Shown one piece after another: positions 47,910-60,637 of a stretch of DNA of 64,000 nt (the first letter of the stretch is position 1; each line of letters opens with the position of its first letter). The stretch is taken from assembly GCA_964007475.1 (NCBI GenBank), contig OZ023273.1, positions 46,997,525 to 47,061,524 of the forward strand, given 5' to 3'. The stretch is from Hybos culiciformis. Its lineage: Eukaryota; Arthropoda; Insecta; Diptera; Hybotidae. The notes below the pieces were generated by a model. That model was not told the DNA's origin. It was given only the letters and a program-made list of their open reading frames with translations, and searched no databases. The position numbers and the translations under genes are program-made.

Positions 47910-50339
47910 ACTAGATGTCTAAATATCTTCTACCTATAGGGATGTAGATTATACTACAGGATGGATTAAGTTCCGTGACCTAATTCGGAACTCCTGTTGC
48001 TAAGACAGGAAATTTTTTTCTCTTGATACCACATTAAAATGGAATTTTTCGAATTTTTCGATTCAGATTATTGAAAATTTATTTATTTTAAAATAGAACA
48101 CAAAATGATACGTTTTGTGAAAGCAAATCCGTATCTTAAATCAATATTATAAATGTAGAAGTTTGTTTTTAATTTTCACTATGAATCAGAAAAAAATACT
48201 CAATAAAATTTTATCATTTGTTTTTTATTTTAAAATATCGAATTCAGAGTTCAATAATTTAAATACCAAAACATAGGTTTGACAGATAATGTTTGTTTTT
48301 ATGTATATGCGAATATTTGTATACCTTCTGTTCATCTAATGAATTCAGGAATATAGTACTCGCAACACATATACATACAAAATATATCTAATATGAAAGA
48401 ATTTTTAAAATAAAAAAGAATTTTAGTTACAAGATTTTTTTTGACCGAAATTTGTATAATCATAAATATCATAAATTTTTATCATACTCGAGATCTTTAT
48501 ACAACTGAAATTTATTCATATTTGAACAAAAAATATTTAATAAAAAAACGATTTTCAAAAATTCACAATTTTTTGTTTTTAAGTAAATGAAGAATTTATT
48601 TAACTGACAACAGAAATATGTATATCAATGAAATCACAAATTTCATTCAAATGGCACAAAACTATTTCAATTAATACATATTGGTGATTATTTTAAAAAT
48701 AATCCTTATAATGAATAACTTTAATGTTAGCAAAATTTTGTAACGAAATTTTTGTCTAACTATAGATAATGCAAATGAAAAAATACAAAAATACAAAAAT
48801 CTTATCAATTTTTGGTAGAAAATAAGAAAATATGTGTGAGTTATATAATAGGCAAATTTTGCAATAATAATTTTAATATTTATCCATAAAAATACATCAG
48901 ATTTTTTCATATTAATTTTAATATACCTACAATATTTTTTTATAATCCTTTCCAAATTCTATCGAGCCTAAATATATTTCATTTTAGTTTTTCATCCATC
49001 ATACTAAGAATTATGGTATGTTATATTTATACTTTTTCAGAGTTATCCCAATTTTATTACAAAAAAAAACCGTATTTATTTCTATTAATAAAAAAAGATA
49101 ATAAAATCTTTAAAAATATAAATCGATATCATACCAAAATATCTATACTTCAATAAGAGAAAATAAACTTTATTTGTAGTTATTCTTCTCAAGTTCTTCG
49201 ATATTTCTATACATTGAACAAATTTTTTTAACCTAATTTTATTGAGACAAAAATATTTATTTATTTAGTTATTTAAATTGAATTCAATGGAATTTATAAA
49301 TTCAGAAATTGATTTAAATTGAAATCATAATATTTTTCACATAATGAACTTGGTTTCTAATTTTAATCCACTGAACAAACTGAAATAACTATAGAATAAC
49401 ATATTTTTGACTGCTACACTATTAAACTAAAAAATTTTAAAATTCAATCTGTTTCATGTATATTTGTACATAATAGTTTATCTTTACGTTATTTGGGTAG
49501 AAATCATTTTTCATGTTTAAAACACATTCATTCCAATTCTATATTTTGTGCTAATCCGTTTTAGAGTTTCAAATGTAAATATTCTAGATCTAGACTTATG
49601 TTTATTAGATTTTAAAATATGTTTCATTTCCTTATTTTTTAATTTTTATGTTCTCTTCATCATTGGCCATTTAAAGAATTGAAGAACAATATTTCAATTT
49701 AAAATTAGATTTCGTCAAAACATTGTAAAATTTAATTGCTGTGCCCTACATCGTGTACTATTTCTTATTTTCAGATTTTTTTTTTTTAATACCTTCTCAC
49801 ATACATAACGAATGTTAAAACTTACTCCTAAATACTTGATTTCATTCATTATTTCTATTTTTCATTATCCAACACTGCGGACATTCACAACAGGTTCTGC
49901 TATTCTACTCATAAAAAACATTTTGTTTTGCAGATATTTACTTTTAATTTATTCATTTAAAACCATTCACACAATTTATCCATATCACTATTAATCTTAT
50001 TAACAAATTCATAGCCAAAATCTTAATACATAAAGAAACGCATCATCGCAACCTCGACTGTCTTTGCATATTATTGGTGTAAAATACGAAAATTTTGCCA
50101 TTATATTTTCAATTGCAGTGTTAATCGTATTGCATAATTTTTCGTGTTCTGATTAATGTTTCGAATATTGTTCTTTCGTTAAAATCTACTTACTTAATTT
50201 TCATCTTTAACATATAGACTAGATCTATTTATTTTTATTTTTTAAATTTATTTTTAATTCCATGATTTATTTTCAAAATAAAATTAAAATCATATTCAAA
50301 TATATATTTTTATTATTATTACATTACAACGTTTTGATC
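47143..50339. other. No supported gene; unassigned G+C-richer patches and a TA microsatellite
   Basis: At 47250-47530 the composition is less A/T-biased. It includes a 65-codon open frame (47329-47526) and a short frame before it, but I recognise no family; a transposon or pseudogene scrap is possible. A second such patch (47700-47840) precedes the TA repeat. The rest is A/T-rich. Confidence 0.4.
47848..47907. repeat. (TA)n microsatellite, about 30 copies
   Basis: About 60 bp of uninterrupted TA dinucleotides. Confidence 0.97.
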
Positions 50340-50549
50340 AACTCACATTCTTGTCTGTTTGTCTGTCCACGAAATTTTGTAATCAAATTTTAGACCACTT
50401 TCCGACAAGCTACAGCTCCTAAACTTTGAATATAGCTCTAAACCCGATGGCAATACAATATTCTACCACTTTAATCATGATTTAAAAAGTTTCTCGTCAG
50501 TTTGTCTGCCCGCGAAGTTTTGCAATCAAATTTTCACAACCAAAAGTTT
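50340..50549. repeat. Dispersed repeat with internal duplication
   Basis: TTGTCTGTCCACGAAATTTTG and, about 150 bp later, TTTGTCTGCCCGCGAAGTTTTG are each followed by CAATCAAATTTT or TAATCAAATTTT. It leads directly into the 121-bp tandem repeat and shares the TCTGTCTGTC motif seen at about 7005. Confidence 0.5.
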
Positions 50550-50985
50550 GTCCGATTTCATTCAAATTTAGTACATAAAAAGAAGAAATGATTGAACACA
50601 CGAATTTCGTCACAAAAAATTTATTGGCCTCCTGCCCAACGACCTTCCTTGGGAAGGACTTCAAAAATTAGTCCGATTTCTTTCAAATTTGGTACATAAA
50701 AAAAGGACATATTAAACACACAAATTTCGTAACAAAACATTTATTGGCCTCCTACCCAGCGACGTCCTATGGGGAGGACTTCAAAAGTATTCGGTACATA
50801 ATTCGGTACATAAAAATAATTCGGTACATAAAAAGAAGAAAGATTAAACACACAAATTTTGTAACAAAAAATTTATTGGCCTCCTCTACCTTCCTTGGAG
50901 AGGACTTCACAACTTCGTCAGATTTTATTCAAATTTTGCACCTACAAAGAGGACATAATTAAACACACAAATTTCGTAATGTTGA
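50550..50985. repeat. Tandem repeat, unit about 121 bp, about 3.6 copies
   Basis: Units start at 50550, 50671, about 50791 and 50917. Each contains a GTCCGATTT-type start, GGTACATAAA, ATTAAACACACAAATTTCGT and TTATTGGCCTCCT, then a short CCTTCCTTGGGAAGGAC hairpin-like core. Unit 3 has an internal triplication of TTCGGTACATAA. No coding role is apparent. Confidence 0.85.
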
Positions 50986-51046
50986 CAATCAAATTTTATA
51001 AGAAAAATTCTGCTTTGTTTCAGCTTCAAAACTAAAAAGTAAAAAT

Positions 51047-51466
51047 AAATATTAAATCATAAAAAATACATTTTATAAAAAACAACGTTTTTCTTGCGCA
51101 CTAAAAAGTATAAAATAATTTTACTATGAGTTTCATTTTGGTAACAGACTTTATAACTTTTCTCCGGCTCATTCAGAGGATTGTGGACACATACTTCAAA
51201 CTGATTACAACAGTCTATAACTAGAAACGTGGGGCACATTTTTACAACACATTTACAGTATTACCTCAAAAATGTGCCCCACGTTTCTAGTTATAGACTG
51301 TTGTAATCAGTTCCAAGTATGTGTGTCCACAATCCTCTGAATGAGCCGGAGAAAAGTTATAAAGTCTGTTACCAAAATGAAACTCATAGTAAAATTATTT
51401 TATACTTTTTAGTGCGCAAGAAAAACGTTGTTTTTTATAAAATGTATTTTTTATGATTTAATATTT
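51047..51466. repeat. Long near-perfect inverted repeat (197-bp arms, 34-nt loop)
   Basis: Left arm 51047-51243 and right arm 51278-51466 differ, by eye, only by two substitutions and one or two short indels. The loop is 51244-51277. A transcript of either strand would fold into a hairpin about 195 bp long. The minus-strand reading of the left arm holds an uninterrupted 60-codon frame (51239-51057) starting M-C-P-T-F-L-V-I-D; a 2-nt insertion in the right arm breaks it. I see no target duplication or transposon-type ends. It may be an hpRNA-type endo-siRNA source, a recent inverted duplication, or an unusual MITE. Confidence 0.9.
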
Positions 51467-54400
51467 TATATAATATGTACTTATAATCAAAGTAAATCTA
51501 TTTGGAATTTTTCACATTAAGATTTTCATCGGCTCAATAGTATATCTCTTTTGGGAAATAACTTATAACTTTTAATTGAATAAAAAAAGCATGGAAAGTT
51601 TATTAGTCAGCCTCGAAATTAATTATATTTTCATTAATAAACAATCTACCTACATTTATTATATATAAAAAAAATTTATACAAACTTTTTTCACTATACT
51701 ACTTAATATGTAATTCTAAATTTTTTATTAACTCAGATAACGTAGTAAAAAATTAATTGATTTATTATTCTCTAATTCGTTAACTATTTTAACAATTCGT
51801 AGAAAAAAAATGGTAGAGATTAATTGAAAAGAAGTTATCACAAACACAATGTCATGTTATTGATCAGTGAAGTTTATAGTCTGACACCTTTCCATCAAAT
51901 GCCTTTAAAAATTAAATTTTATACATAAATTAACCATCAAATGTGAAGCTGAAGAAATAATGGTGGTTGAAATTACGGCTCATTGAAGTTGACATTATAA
52001 TAGTCATCATATTAAATTTGACATATAAGAAACATCAATTTCTTTGCACTGGTGAAAAAACAATTTATTTATACGATTTAAGGCACAAAATTTACTGCGT
52101 GAGGATATGAAGGTGAAATTAAATTAAACAGAAATTTACAAATAGGAAAATAAAGAATAAAAAAATTTAGAAAAAAAAAGTAAAATTAAATATTACATAA
52201 TAGTCATATTTACTTAGTGGCTCTCTAAGTATTTAATAATCTCTGATAATAAAATTAAAGTACCTAAATATAAAAAAAAAATTTGAAAGCATCTTAATTA
52301 ATTTTTCTTTTCGAAGTTTTTTTAGTATAAATATTATCTAAAACTAAAGCATTAAAATATTAAAAATGTTATTCAAATGGAATTTAACATAAACCTTCTT
52401 ACCAAATAGCATATTTTTATTATGTGGTTTGCAAAATTTTGCTAGACTGACAAAATAAAATTCGAATATGATCCCTTATCTGTATGGTTTTCTACACTTC
52501 ACGTTATTAATTAAACTGTTTAATATCAATTTCGAAATTTGGTTAAAAAAATTTGACCTTCATTCAAAATCTTCAATTACATTTAATTTTTCAATAAAAA
52601 TTTCAAACTGTGTAGTGTTACATGAAACCTAATAAATTTTATTGCTCACAACTTGCTACAAAAATATAATAATTATAATCAAAATGAAGCATTATTTTTA
52701 AAATTAATTGATCCTACATAATCAATGAAGCCATAAAGAAACGTAATTAATCTGAAAATTCGAATGATATCAAATACATACAAATAATATTATATGTATT
52801 TTTTTTTTTTTTTGGAAAAATATAATGAAATGATACCCCTCACGCCACAAGTCGTTTTTAATTTAATATTATTTTAATTCAATTAATTTCCAATTATTAC
52901 ATGAAATTATTTGTTTAGTAAAATTATCAAAAGGAACATTTACTTAATAATTAAAGGTAAAGTAATGATGCTTATGCCTTTACTCAAAAAATAAAGAATG
53001 TTATAAGCACTTCTACATACATACTCAAAATATGTTGACCTAATTTCCTTTACTGTAGTGAAGAAATGAAAAAGTACAATTTTATATAGTTTTGTAGTTG
53101 CAGGCAAATGCAATTCAAAATTTTAAAAACACTTGAACTCAGTTCACTTTTGTCCATTGACTTTTAAACCATTTGCAAAAATTTTTAAAGTTTTCGTTTT
53201 TTTTTTTTCAAAATTAAAGAATGAATTGAAAGCATAAGAAAAATGTGTAATAAATTCAAAATACTCGATTTTGTTGATTGGTTATTTTTTCAAGCTTACC
53301 GACATAATATCAATATCAAAGATATGCATTTAACAACAATAATACGAAAAGTCTATATGTTTAAAACTTTTAATTTGTGTTAAATGCTTTACAAAGCTGT
53401 GATTTGAAAAGTTTTGTGAAATCAAAAATTTGTATTAAATTCACAAACGTCACAAATGCATTTTTTCTAGATAAAATAATAAATATTATTTAAAAATTAA
53501 CTATACTAAATATACATTATTTGTACTAAAAAAAAATATCTTCTGCACATTATTACCCCATGGGATAAATCCTAGAAATTAATTTTATCTTTAAAAAAAT
53601 ACGAAATTAAAAAAAAATCATTTATATTGAAACTTTAATGTCCACTTCCTACATGATTTTAGAAGTACATACTTTCATATATATACAATAACACACGCTT
53701 TCAAATTTATTATGAAAATTCTATTCGTTCATCAACTAAATTGCATGTAACACTTGCGCTCAATTTTTATTATGATAAGAGAACATTGGAAAAACAAAAT
53801 TATTATAAAAAGTAATTTGAAATCATTGACCCTAAAAATGTTCATGTAATCTCTAAGGAAGTTATATTTTTCCATCATTTCGTCTTTTTTATATAGAAAA
53901 TTGTTCTACCACATAAATCTGTAATGAAATATATTTCAATGGGGTTTTCTAAACTTTGAATGAAAATAATTTTTAAGATATAAATAAATCATATTTATTA
54001 CAGAAAAAAAATCAAAAACGCAAGCTAAAAAAAATAATAATTAAATTTGGTTGACGACATATTGTCCCAACCCAACCCAATATCGGAAAAAAATATATGA
54101 GTCGTCCATTTATTAAATTAACATTAATTTGTGCAATGTTTTTTCTATTCAACAATATTTAAAAACAATATCACCAACGAAATAAAATGTTCTGAATAAA
54201 ATTATCGATATTCGGGAAAAAAAATACTTTCTATTCCTTTTTACAGCTCTTTTGATGATCAATTTCATAATAATACCTTATTAATGAATTACGGTGCCCC
54301 TTTTCAATAATTTTATGTTCGCTCTCTATTCTTAAACCCCTTACAGAAATCGAAGGCTAAAATTTTTTTGAGTTCCTTCAATCTATATCTAGTCACAAAC

Positions 54401-56283
54401 CAATTTTCATCGAAATTTGTTTTCAGCCCCCAGTTCGAATTTTTGGAACATTTTATTTAGGTCCCTCTAATCGCCATCTATCTAGTCACGTATTAATTTT
54501 CATCAGAATCCATTAAAACATAAAAAAAAAAATTTAATTATATATATAGACTTTTTATGAAAATAACTTCATCCTCTGGCCCATTTTATCATTTTTGATG
54601 GAAAACGGGCTGAAAATTTAAATATTTAATTTATGGGGCGTGAAAATGTATTTTTGTATACATACTATTTATACTCTATGATTGTATTTTAATGACTGAG
54701 TTTTTATCTTTAGTCTAATCTGTTAAAAACAAAGAAAACTTTGAAATCCTGTTGAATATCAAATCACATAAATATAGGTACCGTTCAACCCATCTTAATA
54801 GAAGCTGCTATATTCAAGAAAATAATAATATTACATATTATTATTTTGATTATTCTGGACAGAGATAAAAGGAAAAACGTCGAAATGTAATAAGTTAAAA
54901 ATTTTCACACGTGAGTAATTTTGAAAATTGTTTTTATATAGATTTTTATAACATATATTTTATTATTATTATGGTATACCTTTTTGCAGTCTGGGAATTT
55001 CAAATTTATATGAAAATCAAAAAAAAAATGTGCTGGTGGTGTTAAATATTCTTTTTCATAAAATCAGCATAAATTCATTACAAAAAAGAAATGTTATAAG
55101 TTATTAATATATCAATATTTAACAATATTAATTTGGAGAATATTATGTATATTTTAAACTTATTTCATAAATTAATATCATATTCATTATTATTGCAAGT
55201 GGGTAGTTCAATTTAAAATTCAAATTAATTAAAATTATATGAAATTTTATGTTCCTTACAGCAAAAAAAACTGTATAAGTTACTTTCTTGTATTGGACTA
55301 TCTACTTTATGTCCTTTAGCCTTCAGATGATTTTATTTAATTTAAAAGTTGATGTAAATTAAGGTTAAAAACCAAATTGAAATGAAAAAAAAGCTTCAAT
55401 ATTGCTACCGATAAATTTCACTTCAAAACGAATATATCTTGAGGTATAATAGCTAACGTATATACATACATATATACACAATTCATTACGTCTAATGTTT
55501 TTATATATATTATATAATTATCTGGTAACAGCAATTTTTGTCTATATTATTTTAAGCCTGGAATTTAAGTTTGTATTAACATTATTGAAAAATGTATACT
55601 GTAGGTGTAAGTAATTATGAATATTTTTTTAAAAGTCCTCTTTTTGAACATTTTTCTGTTTTATACTTTTTTTTGTTTTATTTTACATAGAGTTCCATTT
55701 TATCCCTACAAATAAATTTCATTCTTTAGATTGATTATTATTAGTATGGCCAGGCCATAATTAGTTTTATCCCAGTATTTAGCAATATTTGAGCAGAATT
55801 TTATTTCTAAAACAATCTCATTCCTGAATACTAATTTATGTAATTATCAAAATAAAATTTCCCACATACGAATATTATATTTTACAAATAATTGGGATCT
55901 GAAAACATCAAAACGTTATCATAAATTATCATATTTTCTTTCTTTTAATTTAATGAATTATTAAATTTAATTAAAAAATAAAAATGTATAATATTATATA
56001 TATATACGTGAATGTTGGAACTATTTAAATTGATTGTGTGATTACAAAAACTTTAGCTTTATTTGGAACAGTTTTTGCACGTAGTACTTGTGCATAATCC
56101 AATTAGCTACTTGAACTATTAATTATTTTCAATTTTAAAATGATAATCATTATATTTTTATCGAATTTCGTGAACATACATACATACAATACTTTATTTC
56201 AGCCCAAATATTTTAACGATCGAATTGTAACTAATAATAAGTATTTCGCATATTTAAGAATATACAGCGAAGTTTTTTTCACA
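51467..56283. other. A/T-rich DNA, no gene seen
   Basis: No supported coding region. At 54340-54530 a dispersed repeat has TCGCCATCTATCTAGTCACG, then TTTTCATCAGAATCCATTAA, related to 59560-59620. At about 54585-54615 there is a GGCCCATTTT...AAAACGGGC inverted motif. Confidence 0.5.
54340..54530. repeat. Dispersed repeat fragment, copy 1
   Basis: It shares with 59500-59620 the order: TTCGAATTTTTGGAA-like segment, an ATCTATCTA motif, then TTTTCATC followed by AATCCATTAAAA. Divergence is high, so this is an old family; its superfamily is unknown. Confidence 0.5.
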
Positions 56284-56286
56284 TAA

Positions 56287-56811
56287 AGGTCGGTATTCAA
56301 CTGGAGATAAAATAAACTTTTTCATATCTGAGATAAATTTTAGTTGAGTGAATTTAATTTATCGGTACGTAACTGGAGATAAATGGAAATTTATCTGAGT
56401 AAAAATTGTATGAAAATATTTTCACTCAAATAAATTTTATTTCAAAAATTTATCTTGCAAAGAATGTTTTGAACATTCTTTTCAAGATAAATTTTGACAT
56501 TAGGTCGTGTAAAAAGAATTTGACGTTTGTTGTTTGAAGAAAATAAACAAAAATCAGAAAACTAAAATAATTTCTAAACTGAAATTGGTAAAAAATATTA
56601 AAATTAAAATAATAGTTTAATTTAATAAAATAAAGTAATATTGGTAAAATTAATTAAATAAAGTAGATGAAAGTTGGGAGGTAAATAAATTAAAAATAAA
56701 ATTGTTTATGTAGTTTAGGCTTAGGTGTCAATTTTTATCTCACTCAATATATAATGCTCCTTTTCAAGATAAAATTTATCTTGTACTTTATCTTCAGTTG
56801 AATACCGACCT
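56287..56811. mobile_element. PIF/Harbinger-type MITE (525 bp)
   Basis: Ends are AGGTCGGTATTCAACTGGAG and the inverse, ending CAGTTGAATACCGACCT (16 of the first 17 bases pair; one mismatch). Both sides carry TAA (56284-56286 and 56812-56814), the 3-bp TWA target duplication of PIF/Harbinger elements. Internal GATAAATTTTATCT-type motifs recur. No transposase is present. Confidence 0.85.
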
Positions 56812-56814
56812 TAA

Positions 56815-59800
56815 CGAAAAATTCAATTTAAAATATTATATAGAATAATGTATATTTAATAAATTTAAATTGTAGCATAAGAAAGAGCTCTAATAATAAT
56901 GAAGAAATCAAATAAAAACAATGAAAATTCTATATTTCATAAGTTCATTATAATAAAATTTATTAAAATTTCCAACTATAAATTTTAAATTTAAATCACG
57001 TAAATTTGAAATGTCAAACTTTAAGGCTAAACTATTTAAAAAACATATATATTCTTAAAACCATTTGAATTCATAAAACGTATAAGAAATAAAAACATAA
57101 ACTAAATGAAAATATGAAATATCAAATAGATGGTTCTATAAGTATACACTGTTCATATGTTATTTTTTTCTCCAAGGTGTTAATATGATAAACTCCTTTG
57201 ATTTCATAAATACATAATAATTTTATAATTTAAAAAAAACTTAAATGTTTAAATTACGTTTTTTAACAATTTAAAAAAAAAATAATAATAACAAAAATAA
57301 ATTATTTTTAATATTTTTTTAAAATAGAATTTTTCATTTTTTAAATTTAAATTAAAATTATTCTTCATATCTAAAATAATTTTCTGTATCTGTATATTAT
57401 TTTCTCTCATTTTGAATTTCCATTTCGTAGTATTTATTTTAAAATTATATTTTTTATTTTTATGTTTACATGAACTCCGATGCATGCGATCACAAAACAT
57501 AAAAAAAATTTTCTATCATGAAATAATTCGGTATATGTATTGTATATTTTTGACATTTCAAATCTAAAGAATGTAGCATCTATGTAACGAATCCAATCTC
57601 GTTAACCAATTCGTTATCAAAAACATTGATTAAGTTTATATTGGTAGTGCTAAATTCAAATACTTTGCAAGTGTTTTAATTCTAACAAGTAGTCAATTCA
57701 AATACATTACACCGTGTACACTATAAATATTGTATGTATATTTGTATGTATATTTAAGTATACATTAATACATTGTATGTATTATATGTATATATTGTAT
57801 TGTACATATTGTATGTACAAATCAAAATTATTTATTTTATAAATATTACAAAATCACGTGTTTAAAGAACATACAACTCAACACAAGTGAATTGGAATAA
57901 TATTTATATCAAATTCATTGAAAATAAAAATAAATGAGTTAACAAAATGAATAATAAAAGTATTAATATGGAAAACTCATCTTGTGGCCATACATCGCGG
58001 TCAATTTTAATTTAATAGCATATTATGTATATACAAAAAAAATGTTTATTTGTTTTTAATTCAAATGTTTACACATATACTTTAAAATAAATATTTTTTA
58101 TTCATAAAAAAAATTTGTTATACTTATAACCCCGTAGCGTGACGGTGACGGAAAGATTTCAATTGATTTTTCTTTCATTAACAAATTCATTTATAAATTT
58201 ATTATAGAAAAATGAAAAATTATATTGTTTTTTAGCTCCATCCCTTTCATAATATTTTTGTAACAACAAAATCTCATAAATCTATACATAATAAAGACAA
58301 ATAAAAAACAAAAATTTGGATCTTTAATTTTTTATCATTTTTCTCCAAAAAATTTTCCAGATTTTTTTGTGTGCAATGAAATTTTTTTTTTTTCAAAATA
58401 ATCTTATAAAATTCTTTTCGAAATAAAAAGTACAAAATTAGTTCTCTAAAACTTTATAATTTATCAAAGAAATATCTTTTTTTCGCCTTTCTTTTTGCAA
58501 AATTCGTTTTCCTTGAATGCATGATAAGAATATATTTATAAAAAATAAAAATAAACAAAAATTGATCAATAAAATATCTATATATGTATATGAAGCGTTG
58601 AAGTGAGGTATTCAAAAGAAAACATGTTATAAACATACATTATTCAATAAAATTGTACAACGTAAAGAAAGCTGAACTGTCACTTTCATATTAAATGCAG
58701 TCTTGTTTGCGTTCTATACAAAAAAAATTGTATACAATATTAAGCAACGTTAGCAAGAAATACATTTTTATAGGTGCTTAGCCAAAAGAAGTACATCATA
58801 CAAGAAGACTTAGCACATATAATGTATTTTTATATTAATATTCGGGTTTTTAATAATACACCTCTTCCAGCATAGTTAAAATAAATTGTTTCCAAAATCA
58901 TTTTACTTTTTGTAAATGTGTACAACATTTTTGTCGATATTATATAAAATTTAATGAATACAAACTAGTTTATTATTATCCAATTTTGAACATTTAAATA
59001 AATGTATTTTTTACAATTTCTGTGAAATTGAATTATATGCAATGATATTTTTTCATCACTCGAATGAAATTGAGAAAAGGCTTTTAGAGCAAGTATTATT
59101 CCACACAGTAAGTGCAATAATAAGGACTAAATTTTTTCCGCATTTCTTATTTTGTGAATAATTATATAATATATGTAATATACCAATTAGCTAAAATAAT
59201 GAATCACTCAAAAATGATGATATAATTATACTTACCTACATAAATAGAAAATGTACATTAATTATCTTTATTCGACAATTTTAATTCATGCATATAGTAC
59301 AATGTTTCGAATGAGACAGTCACGTTAAACTATGTCAGATTAACACGTCTTACGAACATTTTAAACTTTCTTCTTCCTAGATTTATAAAAATATGGGAGA
59401 ACCAGGGACTAAACCTATTTTTTAGACTCCTTCAACAACATTATAATCATACCAATACTATTTAATAATTTACTTATGCAAATATAATAATTTTCATGGA
59501 AATTCAAATCCTAGTCCGAATCCTTGGAAACAATCGGTTTCTAAACAATTTTTAAATTTCCTTTAATCGACATGCATCTATCTACTCCGCATACTAATTT
59601 TCATCGCAATCCATTAAAAGTTTTAAGAAAAAGTAAATATAAAAATTGTATATGAAAATTAGTTGGACTCTTCGCTGGTTACGATTCTCTAACTCCCGAA
59701 TCCGAAATATAACATATTCAAGTTTGTATGAAAGTGAACTAGATTACACATAATATGTTATAAGCATTTTAGTGACATTTAACGAAATCATACAGTCCGT

Positions 59801-60629
59801 TTTTTCATTTTTGATGAATGAATATTCAATCGCTTTTTTAAATAAATATTGAATAGAAAAATAAATAATAATAACGTAAAGCTTTTTCGAAGTGAGCAAA
59901 CTTAAGTTGTTTGTTTTCCATATCACTATGTATATAAACATAAACTATACTGAAATACATTTAAATTTTATATTTGTTTATAGATAAATAAAATAAACAT
60001 AACATATTATATTGCATTCAAGAATTGTGTATAGTGAAAAATTTCTGAAAGTACCCAAAACCAAAATCAACATTAAATACCGCATGCACCTTATAATGTT
60101 ACCAAGTATTTATGTAGTATTCCATTGTGCTTTCAATGGTGGGACAACATTATTAATACTACATAAAAAAAAAATTTCAAGTTTTTATATTTCAATTTAT
60201 ATCCTAAATTGATGATCATTTCAAATTCCAGTTTTTTCGTGTTAATTAATTTTGATAAAATAATGAAGTCCCAAAAGTATAATCAAATAATTGTAGCAAA
60301 AATTTCTAACTTTACACCCAGTATTACATATATACATAATATTTTATTGAAAGACATTTTCCAATGTAATTTAATTTGATAATATTTTTAACTAATTATT
60401 TTTATTCATCAATTCAAAAAAAAAAAAAATACGCACCTTTACCAAAAAAAAAAACAACTGGGTGAAACTTATTTTTAAGAATAAAACAAAAATATTATTA
60501 ATTAAATTTTTTATTGTTCTTTAATGAAATTATTTTTACGCCAACTGTGTATTTATTTATGTAGGTTTATGATAAAATAATGCAAAATATTGTTAAAAAA
60601 AAATATAATATTCACATAGTATATTATTT
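56815..60629. other. A/T-rich DNA, no gene seen
   Basis: No supported coding region. TATGTA/TACATA-rich stretches occur at 57720-57840. A dispersed repeat related to 54340-54530 lies at 59500-59620. Confidence 0.5.
59500..59620. repeat. Dispersed repeat fragment, copy 2
   Basis: Contains CATCTATCTACTCCGCATAC, then TTTTCATCGCAATCCATTAA, matching the order of motifs at 54440-54520 with many differences. Confidence 0.5.
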
Positions 60630-60637
60630 ACTATACA

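Noticed and set aside
49040..49100. Plus-strand candidate for takeout exon 4 after CTTTTTCAG, in compatible phase
   Set aside because: It encodes about 20 residues without the G-x-Y, N-F or N-x-N-W landmarks of the family and then stops. The minus-strand exon at 13944-14382 fits fully.
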